This document shows positions 1 through 9,375 of a stretch of 64,000 nt of DNA, piece after piece. The DNA lies in assembly GCF_014191355.1 (NCBI RefSeq), contig NZ_JACHWM010000012.1, positions 124,001-188,000 of the forward strand, in the 5' to 3' direction. The notes below the pieces were generated by a model. It did not search any database. It was not told the origin of the DNA and saw only the letters and a list, made by a program, of their open reading frames with translations. The translations under genes and the position numbers were made by a program. Position 1 is the stretch's first letter. Every line of letters starts with the position of its first letter. Source of the stretch: Methylobacterium sp. R2-1 (GTDB lineage Bacteria > Pseudomonadota > Alphaproteobacteria > Rhizobiales > Beijerinckiaceae).

Positions 1-1
1 G

Positions 2-652
2 CCGACCGGCGATATCTGCTCCGGGCCCGCGCTGGACGAGAAGGGCTGCGTGGCCACCATGGCGTTCGGCATGGAGGCGGTGGCGGCCGGCACCGACTGC
101 CTCGCGGTCGGCGAGATGGGCATCGGCAACACCACGGTCGCGGCGGCGATCTACGCCGCCCTCTACGGCGGCCAGGCCGAGCACTGGGTCGGGCGCGGAA
201 CCGGGCTCGACGCGGCCGGCCTCGCCCGCAAGGCGCAAGCCGTGCGGCTGGCGCTCGACACCCACAAGGATCATCTCGGGGACCCGCTGGCGGTGCTCGC
301 GCGGCTCGGCGGCCGGGAGATCGCGGCCATGGCCGGTGCCATCCTCGCCGCGCGGCTGCAGCGGGTGCCGGTGGTGCTCGACGGCTACGTGGCGACCGCC
401 GCAGCGGCCGTGCTGCACGCCGCCGACGCGCACGCCCTCGACCATTGCATCGCCGGCCACCGCTCGGCGGAAGGCGCGCATGGCGAGGTGCTGGAACGGC
501 TCGGCCTCAAGCCCGTCCTGTCGCTCGATATGCGCCTCGGCGAAGCGTCGGGCGCGGCCCTGGCACTCGGCCTCTTGAAGGGCGCGCTCGCCTGCCACCG
601 CGACATGGCGACTTTCGAGCAGGCGGGGGTCTCGGGCAAGAGCGCGGAGTGA
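2..652 (+). CDS. cobT: CobT, nicotinate-nucleotide:dimethylbenzimidazole phosphoribosyltransferase (5' truncated by window)
   Basis: Makes alpha-ribazole phosphate for the lower ligand of cobalamin from nicotinate mononucleotide and 5,6-dimethylbenzimidazole. Only the C-terminal ~216 residues are in the window; the frame is open from base 2. Visible family motifs are GEMGIGNTT (nucleotide site), the GHRSAEGAH segment, and RLGE near the C terminus, whose Glu is the expected catalytic base in this family. Full CobT proteins are about 350 residues, so some 130 are missing upstream. The gene ends with TGA and faces a convergent histidine kinase; a short inverted-repeat element lies between them. 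Confidence 0.95.
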   Translation, partial: PTGDICSGPALDEKGCVATMAFGMEAVAAGTDCLAVGEMGIGNTTVAAAIYAALYGGQAEHWVGRGTGLDAAGLARKAQAVRLALDTHKDHLGDPLAVLARLGGREIAAMAGAILAARLQRVPVVLDGYVATAAAAVLHAADAHALDHCIAGHRSAEGAHGEVLERLGLKPVLSLDMRLGEASGAALALGLLKGALACHRDMATFEQAGVSGKSAE

Positions 653-670
653 GACGCGCCGGCTAAGACG

Positions 671-743
671 GCCTCACGAAATTCTCGGCCATGGACCGTT
701 CTCCCTCCGGCGGCGACAGGGCAGCGGGAGTTCTGTGAGAGGC
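671..743. repeat. Palindromic intergenic element, family 2, copy A
   Basis: A ~73-bp element between the convergent cobT and kinase genes. It begins GCCTCACGAAATTCTC and ends GGGAGTTCTGTGAGAGGC, so its ends are imperfect inverted repeats. The same layout and right end recur at 53965-54035. No open frame. Probably a REP/MITE-like unit; it may also act as the transcript end for the two converging genes. Confidence 0.7.
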
Positions 744-766
744 ACTGAGACGCGCGGACGGGCTCG

Positions 767-2326
<1,560 letters not shown>

Positions 2327-2630
2327 TCGGGAGCGGAATGCGGGGACCGGTCGTGGTCTTGCTGCGCACGGGCCGAGGTGGAGAGCCGACAGCCTGCCCT
2401 CGAACCGTTAAGAAGCGGCTTCGACACTCCCGCGAATTGCTCCGATCCGGATCGGGAAAAGCTCATTTCGTATCCAGGTGCGCTGCCGCACATCAGGAAA
2501 GGCGGTCCGGGATCAGAATCGGAACGATTCCAAGTGACGTCTCGAAGTGATGCTCCCGAGCACCTCCCCTTGCGGAGCGCGGCTGAGAGCCTGGGCGCTT
2601 CGTGCGGCACGTCGATCACGGAGTGCGCCC
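2327..2630. promoter_or_regulatory. Divergent intergenic region, kinase / molybdenum hydroxylase
   Basis: 304 bp between two divergently transcribed genes, so promoters for both should lie here. I see no strong sigma-70-like pair. A small palindrome GGAACGATTCC (2521-2531) is the only compact symmetric site; its meaning is unknown. Confidence 0.4.
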
Positions 2631-3086
2631 ATGCTGACCCTCAACCTGAACGGCGTGGTCCGGGAGGTCGATGCCGACCCCGACATGCCCCTGCTCTGGG
2701 TGATCCGCGACCGGCTCGACATGACCGGCACCAAGTACGGCTGCGGCATCGCCCAGTGCGGCGCCTGCACCGTGCACCTCGATGGCCAGCCGGTGCGCTC
2801 CTGCCAGACCCGCATCGGCGACGTGGGCGAGGCCAAGATCACGACGATCGAGGGCGTCCAGGGCAAGGTGGCCGACGCGGTGAAGGCGGCGTGGCGCGGC
2901 CTCGACGTGGTCCAGTGCGGCTACTGCCAGTCCGGCCAGATCATGTCGGCCATCGGCCTGCTCACCGACAACCCGAAGCCCAGCGACGCGGATATCGACG
3001 GCGCCATGGACGGCAATGTCTGCCGCTGCGGCACCTACCAGCGCATCCGCGCCGCCATCCACGAAGCCGCCCTCTCGCTCGCCTGA
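2631..3086 (+). CDS. 2Fe-2S small subunit of a molybdenum hydroxylase (isoquinoline 1-oxidoreductase alpha-like)
   Basis: 151 residues, the usual size for this subunit. It carries two [2Fe-2S] clusters that pass electrons from the molybdenum cofactor: Cys38, 43, 46 and 58 (plant-ferredoxin type, motif YGCGIAQCGAC) and Cys96, 99, 131 and 133 (motifs QCGYCQSGQ and CRCGTY). The ATG at 2631 has a GGAG 7 nt upstream and begins the conserved MLTLNLNG strand; longer in-frame starts would add sequence unlike the family. The large subunit follows after 35 bp. This family includes IorA and aldehyde-dehydrogenase small subunits; the substrate cannot be read from sequence. Confidence 0.93.
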   Translation: MLTLNLNGVVREVDADPDMPLLWVIRDRLDMTGTKYGCGIAQCGACTVHLDGQPVRSCQTRIGDVGEAKITTIEGVQGKVADAVKAAWRGLDVVQCGYCQSGQIMSAIGLLTDNPKPSDADIDGAMDGNVCRCGTYQRIRAAIHEAALSLA

Positions 3087-3121
3087 GCCGCCTCGCAGCC
3101 CATCTGAACAAGGAGCCCGGC

Positions 3122-5317
3122 ATGCTCAAGCTCGATTCAATCGATGCGCCCGTCCCCTCGCGGCGCGCCTTCCTCACCGGCGCGGCGGCGGGTGCCGTGC
3201 TGCTCGCCTTCCGACTCGACCTGAAGGGCGCCCGCGCTGCGGCCGGCTCGGACGCGCTGTCCAAGGCCCCGGCCCAGCCCAACGCCTTCGTGCGGATCGC
3301 CGCCGACGACACCGTCACGGTGATGATCAAGCACCTCGATATGGGCCAGGGCAACACGACGGGTCTCGCCACCATCCTTGCCGACGAGCTCGACGCGGAT
3401 TGGAGTCAGATGCGCGTCGCTTTCGCGCCGGCCGACGCCAAGCTCTACGCAAACCTGCTGATGGGTCCGGTCCAGGGCACCGGCGGGTCGACGGCAATCG
3501 CCAATTCCTGGTTCCAGCTCCGCAAGGCCGGTGCCGCAGCCCGCGCCATGCTGGTTGCGGCGGCCGCCGAGAGGTGGGGCGTGCCGGCGGCTGAGATCAC
3601 CGTCGCCAAGGGCGTTATCGGCCACAAGTCCGGCAAGCAGGCCCGCTTCGGGGAATTCGCGGAGGCGGCCACCGCCAAGCCGGTGCCGCAGGAGCCGCGC
3701 CTTAAGACACCGGCCGAGTGGACGCTGATCGGCCGGCGCGTGCCGCGGATCGATTCGGCCGCGAAGACCGACGGCACCGCGATCTACTCCCTCGACATCC
3801 GCCGCCCCGGCCAGGTCACGGCACTCGTCGCCCACCCGCCGCGCTTCGGCGCCACGGTGAAGTCGGTGGATGCGGAGGCCGCCCAGGGTATGCCGGGCGT
3901 GGTCGGCGTCGTGACGATCCCGACCGGCGTCGCGGTGATCGCCCGTGACACTTGGAGCGCGATGAAGGCCCGCGAGGCTCTCAAGATCACCTGGGACGAC
4001 TCCGCCGCCGAGACCCGGTCCTCGGACGCGATCCTGGCCGAGTACCGCCAGACGGCGAAGACCCCTGGCCTCGTCGCCTCGCAGGCGGGCGACGCCGACG
4101 CCGGAATCAAGGGTGCCGCCAAGGTGTTGGAGGCCGAGTTCTCGTTCCCCTACCTGGCCCATGCGGCGATGGAGCCGCTGAATGCCACGATCGAGCGGGC
4201 AGCGGACGGCAGCTACGATGTCTATGCCGGCTGCCAGATCCAGACCGTCGAGCAGGCTGTGCTCGCCGCGACGCTGGGGGTCACCACGGACAAGGTCCGG
4301 CTTCACACCCAATGGGCCGGCGGCTCGTTCGGCCGGCGTGCGACGCCGGGCGCCGATTACTTCGCCGAGGCCGCCGCAATCGTGAAGGCCTGGGACGGCA
4401 AGGCCCCGGTCCACCTCGTCTGGACCCGCGAGGACGACATGGCCGGCGGCTATTACCGACCGCAGGTCTACCACACGGTGAAGGCCGGCCTCGACGCCAA
4501 GGGCCAGATCACCGGTTGGCGTCACGCCATGGTCGGCAAGTCGATCATGATCGGCTCGCCCTTCGAGGCGATGCTGGTGAAGAACGGCATCGACTCCACC
4601 ACCGTCGAGGGCGCGTCCGACACGCCCTACGCCCTGCCGGCCTACCGGTTCGAAGTGCACAATGCCCGCGAGGGCGTGCCGGTGCTGTGGTGGCGCTCGG
4701 TCGGCCACACCCACACCGCCCACGTGATGGAGGTGTTCATCGACGAGCTGGCGCATGCCGCGAACGCCGATCCGGTCGCCTACCGGCTCTCGCTGCTGAC
4801 GCGGGCGCCTCGTCTGTCCGGCGTGCTGCGGCTCGCGGCCGAGAAGGCGGGCTGGAACCAAAAACCCTCCGAGAAGGGTCGCGGCCTCGGCGTGGCCGTC
4901 CATGAATCCTTCGGCTCCTACGTGGCGATGGTCGCCGACGTGACGGCGGGCGATTCCACTGCGAAGGTCAACCGCATCGTCGCCGCGGTTGATGTCGGCA
5001 TCGCCGTGAACCCGGACGTTGTGCGCGCCCAGGTCGAGGGGGCGGTTGGCTTTGCCCTCTCGGCGGTGCTGCGTAACCGCATCACCCTCAAGGACGGCGT
5101 CGTGCAGGAGACGAACTTCGACAGCTACCAGCCGACGCGCATCTCCGAGATGCCGCGGGTCGAGGTCCACATCGTGCCCTCCGACGTCGCCCCTACCGGT
5201 ATCGGCGAGCCCGGTGTGCCGGTGCTGGCGCCGGCCATCGCCAACGCGGTCTTCGCCGCGACGGGTCAGCGCCTGCGCTCGCTGCCGCTCGATCTCTCGG
5301 CCCTGCGCGGAGCGTGA
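3122..5317 (+). CDS. Molybdopterin-binding large subunit of a molybdenum hydroxylase (isoquinoline 1-oxidoreductase beta-like), Tat-exported
   Basis: 731 residues. The N terminus has a twin-arginine signal (SRRAFLTGAAAGAVLLAF, Arg14-Arg15), so the enzyme folds with cofactor in the cytoplasm and is exported. Conserved xanthine-oxidase-family segments follow: the GQG-containing loop near residue 75 (DMGQGNTTG), the GGSFGRR loop in mid-protein, and EPGVPVLAPAIANAV near the C terminus, where the family places its active-site glutamate. Paired with the upstream 2Fe-2S subunit, it fits IorAB-type enzymes that oxidise N-heterocycles or aldehydes. Such operons often add a membrane cytochrome c as electron acceptor; none follows here. 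The substrate is unknown. Confidence 0.93.
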   Translation: MLKLDSIDAPVPSRRAFLTGAAAGAVLLAFRLDLKGARAAAGSDALSKAPAQPNAFVRIAADDTVTVMIKHLDMGQGNTTGLATILADELDADWSQMRVAFAPADAKLYANLLMGPVQGTGGSTAIANSWFQLRKAGAAARAMLVAAAAERWGVPAAEITVAKGVIGHKSGKQARFGEFAEAATAKPVPQEPRLKTPAEWTLIGRRVPRIDSAAKTDGTAIYSLDIRRPGQVTALVAHPPRFGATVKSVDAEAAQGMPGVVGVVTIPTGVAVIARDTWSAMKAREALKITWDDSAAETRSSDAILAEYRQTAKTPGLVASQAGDADAGIKGAAKVLEAEFSFPYLAHAAMEPLNATIERAADGSYDVYAGCQIQTVEQAVLAATLGVTTDKVRLHTQWAGGSFGRRATPGADYFAEAAAIVKAWDGKAPVHLVWTREDDMAGGYYRPQVYHTVKAGLDAKGQITGWRHAMVGKSIMIGSPFEAMLVKNGIDSTTVEGASDTPYALPAYRFEVHNAREGVPVLWWRSVGHTHTAHVMEVFIDELAHAANADPVAYRLSLLTRAPRLSGVLRLAAEKAGWNQKPSEKGRGLGVAVHESFGSYVAMVADVTAGDSTAKVNRIVAAVDVGIAVNPDVVRAQVEGAVGFALSAVLRNRITLKDGVVQETNFDSYQPTRISEMPRVEVHIVPSDVAPTGIGEPGVPVLAPAIANAVFAATGQRLRSLPLDLSALRGA

Positions 5318-5498
5318 TCGACCGGTTCGCATCCTTGCGCGCCTCCCCTCCCCGCCGACCCTGGACCGGGATCGACGGGGAGACGGACCCGATACTGGAC
5401 ACATCTCGGCGAGGTGCGCCTCCACGGTGCCCGCCCGCTTTGCAAATTTGGCCGTCCGTCGCTTAGGCTGAGCCCATCGGGCCGCAACGGGGCGTAGG

Positions 5499-8400
5499 AT
5501 GGGCGCGAGAACAGAGCCGCCTGCCCGGCCCTCGAAGCGGGAAACGACGGATCAGCAGATCCGCGAACGCGATTGGGCGGAAACACCGCTCGGACCGGCC
5601 GAGGCGTGGTCGGACGCGCTGCGCTCCGCCGTCGGGCTCGTGACCCGTCTGAGTGCGCCGGCGGCCCTCGCCTGGGGTCAGGCGCTGACGACGCTGTGCA
5701 ACGATGCCTTCGCGGCGCTTCTCGGTGCCGTCCCGCCGGGGGTCGCGTTCACCACCCTCGCGAGTACCGGCTGCGACGCGGACTGCGGCGCGGACGGGCT
5801 CGCGCGCCTCCTCCGGCGCGTCCGGGCCGGGGAGGCGCTCACTGCCCCCGGGATCGCACTTGGCACGGTTCCCTTCGCACCCGTGGTCACGCTCTGTCTC
5901 AGCCCCGTACGCGGCCCCGACGGCGGGGTGGAGGGGGTGCTCGCTCTCGTCACCGGAACCGGGGAAACGGCAACGGCCGCCGTGTGCGAGGAGGCAGAGC
6001 GCCGCCGGGCCGAGGCGGCGCTTCGGGCCAGCAAGGAGAAGTACAGCACCCTATTCCAGACGATAGGACAGGGTTTTTGCGAACTCGAATTCATCCGTGA
6101 CGGGCAGGGTCGTGCCATCGATTTCCGCTACATCGAGCTGAATCCCGCCTTCGAACGTCTGATCGGCCTGCCGGCGGCGCAGGCGCGCGGGTGGCCGGTG
6201 CGCGAGGTGGGGCCGGAACTCGATCCTTGGTGGGTGCAGACCTACGAGCGGATCGCCGCGGCGGGCATCCCGGCACGGCTGGAGCGCAGGGCCACGCCGA
6301 TGGGGCGCTGGTTCGAGGTCTCCGTCTATCCGCAGGCGAATGATCGGCTGCTGATCCTCTACGACGACGTCACGGAGCGCAAAGCGGCCGAAACGGCCCT
6401 GCGGGAACGCGAGGAGCGGCAGGCCTTCCTCCTGGCCCTGAGCGACGCGGTACGCACGCTGACTGATCCGGAGGCAATCGAGGAGGCCTGCCGGTTGCTG
6501 GGCGAGCGGCTGGCGGTCGACCGAGCCTCCTACGTCGCCATCGACGACGCCGGAACCGCGCGGGTGGCCTGGGATCATCTGCGCGGCGACGTTCCCTCGC
6601 TGGCCGGAGAGCACCGGATCGCGGACTTCGCAGGGTCGCTCGACATCCTCCGCCGCGGCCGGTGCCACGTCGTGGCCGACACGCAGACTTCGGCCGCGGT
6701 TCCGGAGACCGCCCGTCCCGGACTAGCGGCTCTCCGGATCGCCGCCTGCCTGAGCGCACCGCTCATCGAGAACGGCAGCCTGGTGGGCGCCCTCTGCGTC
6801 ACGCATGCGACGCCGCGGAACTGGACGCAGACCGACATCGGATTGCTGCGCGACGGGGCCGAGCGGATCGGGTCCGCGCTCCAGCGCGGCCGGGCGGAAG
6901 CGGACATCCGGCGCAAGAACGCGGTGCTCGAAGGAATCAACCGCATCTTCCGCGAGGCGCTGACCGCGCGCACGGAGGAGGAGCTCGGCCGCGTCTGCCT
7001 CGCGGTCGCGGAGGACGTGACGCAGAGCGCCTTCAGCTTCATGGGTGAGGTCAACTTTGAAACCGGCCGGTTCGACGAACTCTGCATCAGCGACCGCGGC
7101 TGGAAGCATTTCAGCATGGACGACCCCGCCTTTCCGAGCGGGAAGGCACCGATGGGCCTGGCGATCCACGGCCTGTACGGCCGGGTGCTGCGCGACGGGA
7201 AGGGTCTCATCGCCAACGAGCCGCAGACGCATCCCGACCGGATCGGCACGCCGAAGGGTCACCCGCCCCTCAAGGCCTTTCTCGGCGTGCCGCTGAAGCG
7301 CGAGAACCGGACCATCGGCATGATCGGCCTCGGCAACCGGGAGGGTGGCTTCCGCCGGGAGGATCTGGAGGCCGCCGAGGCGCTGGCTCCGGCCATCCTC
7401 CAGGCGCTGCTGAGCAAGCGGACGGCCGACACCCTGCGCGACAGCGAGGAGCGGTTCCGCAGCCTCACCGAACTCGTGCCGAGCTTTCTCTGGAACACGG
7501 ATCCCGAAGGGAAGTCCACCGTCACGAACCAGCAATGGTGCGACTACACCGGCCAGACGCAGGAGACGGCGCAGGGGGGCGGTTGGCTGGCGACGCTCCA
7601 TCCCGACGAAATGGAGGAGACTTGGCACGCCTTCACCCACGCTCTCGCCACCGGCCGCACCCTGGAGCTGCAGCAGCGCATCCGCCGCCACGACGGGTCC
7701 TACCGCTGGTTCCTGATCCGCCACGCCCCGGCCCGCGACGCGCAGGGCCGGATCGGGCGCTGGTTCGGTGCGGCCACCGACATCCACGACCAGCATCTTG
7801 CGGCCGAGAACCTTCGGGCAGAGGAGGCGCGCCAGGCCTTCCTTCTCGACCTCGCCGACCGGCTGCACGGCCTGACCGATCCGCAGGCAACCCTGCGCGC
7901 GGCGGTCGAGGCGCTGGGGCCTCATCTCGGCCTCAGCCGGGTCGGCTACGCGCGTGTCTACGGCGACGGCGAAATCCTCGAGCGGCAGGTGCGCTACACC
8001 GCGGTTGAGGAGCCGGCCCTGGGGCCGCTGCGCATCAGGGATTTCGACGAGAGCTTTCGCGATCGGCTTCACCGGGGCGAGACGATCATCGTGAACGATG
8101 CTGCCGACCTCCGGAACCCCGACTTCTACAAGAAGGTGGATATTGGCAGCCTCCTGGCGGTTCCGCTGGTGCGCGACGGCCAGTTGCGCGCCCTGTTCTT
8201 TCTCAACGACCGCAAGCCCCGGGTCTGGTCGCGCGCCGAGGTGGCGCTGGCCGAGGACGTGGCCGCCCGAACCTGGGATGCGGCCGAGCGGGCGCAGGCC
8301 GAGACGGAGTTGCGCGCCAGCGAGGCAAGGCAACGCGCCCTGGTCGAAGGCATTCCCCAGCTCGTCTGGCGGGCGGACCAGGACGGCGGCTGGAGCTGGG

Positions 8401-9302
8401 CGAGCCCGCAATGGCACGCCTATACCGGCCAGACCGAGGCCGAGAGCTGCGGCTCCGGCTGGCTCGATGCGCTCCACCCCGACGACCGCGCCCGGGCGCG
8501 GGAGGCCTGGAACGGGGCCGCCCTGGCGAGCGCACTCACCGTCGATTACCGCATCCGCCACGCCGCGGAGGATCGCTACCGCTGGTTCCAGACCCGGGCA
8601 CTGCCCGTACGTGGGGAGAACGGTATCGTCGAATGGTTCGGCACCTCCACCGACATCGACGACCTGCGCCGGCTTCAGGAGCAGCAGGGTGTCATGGTGG
8701 CCGAACTGCAGCACCGCACCCGCAACCTCATCACGGTGGTGCGCTCGCTGGCCGAGCAGACCATGGCCGGAAGCGCCTCCATGGAGCTGTTCCGCAGCCG
8801 CTTCTACGACCGGCTCTCGGTGCTCTCGCGGGTGCAGGGCCTTCTCTCCCGCTCGGCTCTGGAACCGATCACCCTGCACACGCTCATCAGCACCGAACTC
8901 GACGCCCTGGGCGCTTGGGAGGCGGCCGAACGCATCTTTCTCGACGGCCCATCCGTGCGGTTGCGCAAGGCGACGGTGCAGACCTTTGCGCTCGCCCTGC
9001 ACGAGCTCGCGACAAACGCCCGCAAGTACGGCGCCCTGGCAGCCGGTGGGGGACGCCTGAGCGTGACGTGGCGCACCTACACCGAGGGCGAACGGACGCG
9101 GCTGGCTCTGCGCTGGCAGGAGACCGGCCTCGAGCGCTCAGCCGAGGAGCAGGCTCCGCAGCGCCGCGGCTTCGGCCGCGAACTGATCGAGAAAGCGCTG
9201 CCCTACGCGCTGGACGCGCGCACCCACTACGAGCTGGATGAGACCACCCTGCACTGCTCCATCGACCTGCCGCTGACCGAGCGGTGCAAGCCGAGCCGGT
9301 AG
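5499..9302 (+). CDS. Large multi-sensor HWE-family histidine kinase (about 4 PAS and 3 GAF domains)
   Basis: 1267 residues, no membrane segment, so a cytoplasmic sensor. Order: degenerate PAS (~20-165), PAS (~180-300), GAF (~310-460), GAF (~470-635), PAS (~645-765), GAF (~775-925), PAS (~930-1060), then an HWE kinase core. The core has the H-box LQHRTRNLI in place of the usual HExxxP, the N-box HELATNARKYGAL, and a WQE segment near the C terminus, the signature that separates HWE kinases from classical ones. Many HWE kinases in Rhizobiales act in the general stress response or as light or redox sensors; ligands here are unknown. No response regulator is adjacent. It ends 74 bp before a convergent autotransporter gene, with a terminator between. 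Confidence 0.92.
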   Translation: MGARTEPPARPSKRETTDQQIRERDWAETPLGPAEAWSDALRSAVGLVTRLSAPAALAWGQALTTLCNDAFAALLGAVPPGVAFTTLASTGCDADCGADGLARLLRRVRAGEALTAPGIALGTVPFAPVVTLCLSPVRGPDGGVEGVLALVTGTGETATAAVCEEAERRRAEAALRASKEKYSTLFQTIGQGFCELEFIRDGQGRAIDFRYIELNPAFERLIGLPAAQARGWPVREVGPELDPWWVQTYERIAAAGIPARLERRATPMGRWFEVSVYPQANDRLLILYDDVTERKAAETALREREERQAFLLALSDAVRTLTDPEAIEEACRLLGERLAVDRASYVAIDDAGTARVAWDHLRGDVPSLAGEHRIADFAGSLDILRRGRCHVVADTQTSAAVPETARPGLAALRIAACLSAPLIENGSLVGALCVTHATPRNWTQTDIGLLRDGAERIGSALQRGRAEADIRRKNAVLEGINRIFREALTARTEEELGRVCLAVAEDVTQSAFSFMGEVNFETGRFDELCISDRGWKHFSMDDPAFPSGKAPMGLAIHGLYGRVLRDGKGLIANEPQTHPDRIGTPKGHPPLKAFLGVPLKRENRTIGMIGLGNREGGFRREDLEAAEALAPAILQALLSKRTADTLRDSEERFRSLTELVPSFLWNTDPEGKSTVTNQQWCDYTGQTQETAQGGGWLATLHPDEMEETWHAFTHALATGRTLELQQRIRRHDGSYRWFLIRHAPARDAQGRIGRWFGAATDIHDQHLAAENLRAEEARQAFLLDLADRLHGLTDPQATLRAAVEALGPHLGLSRVGYARVYGDGEILERQVRYTAVEEPALGPLRIRDFDESFRDRLHRGETIIVNDAADLRNPDFYKKVDIGSLLAVPLVRDGQLRALFFLNDRKPRVWSRAEVALAEDVAARTWDAAERAQAETELRASEARQRALVEGIPQLVWRADQDGGWSWASPQWHAYTGQTEAESCGSGWLDALHPDDRARAREAWNGAALASALTVDYRIRHAAEDRYRWFQTRALPVRGENGIVEWFGTSTDIDDLRRLQEQQGVMVAELQHRTRNLITVVRSLAEQTMAGSASMELFRSRFYDRLSVLSRVQGLLSRSALEPITLHTLISTELDALGAWEAAERIFLDGPSVRLRKATVQTFALALHELATNARKYGALAAGGGRLSVTWRTYTEGERTRLALRWQETGLERSAEEQAPQRRGFGRELIEKALPYALDARTHYELDETTLHCSIDLPLTERCKPSR

Positions 9303-9324
9303 GGATGCCGTCGCTTCGAAGAAA

Positions 9325-9351
9325 ACGGCCCGGATCGACGATCCGGGCCGT
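9325..9351. terminator. Bidirectional terminator: perfect palindrome with 13-bp arms
   Basis: Arm ACGGCCCGGATCG at 9325-9337 pairs exactly with CGATCCGGGCCGT at 9339-9351, with one central base. Preceded by GAAAA. It lies between the convergent HWE kinase and autotransporter genes and can serve both strands. Confidence 0.8.
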
Positions 9352-9375
9352 CCGCATCGCCGGTGTGAACCGCAC

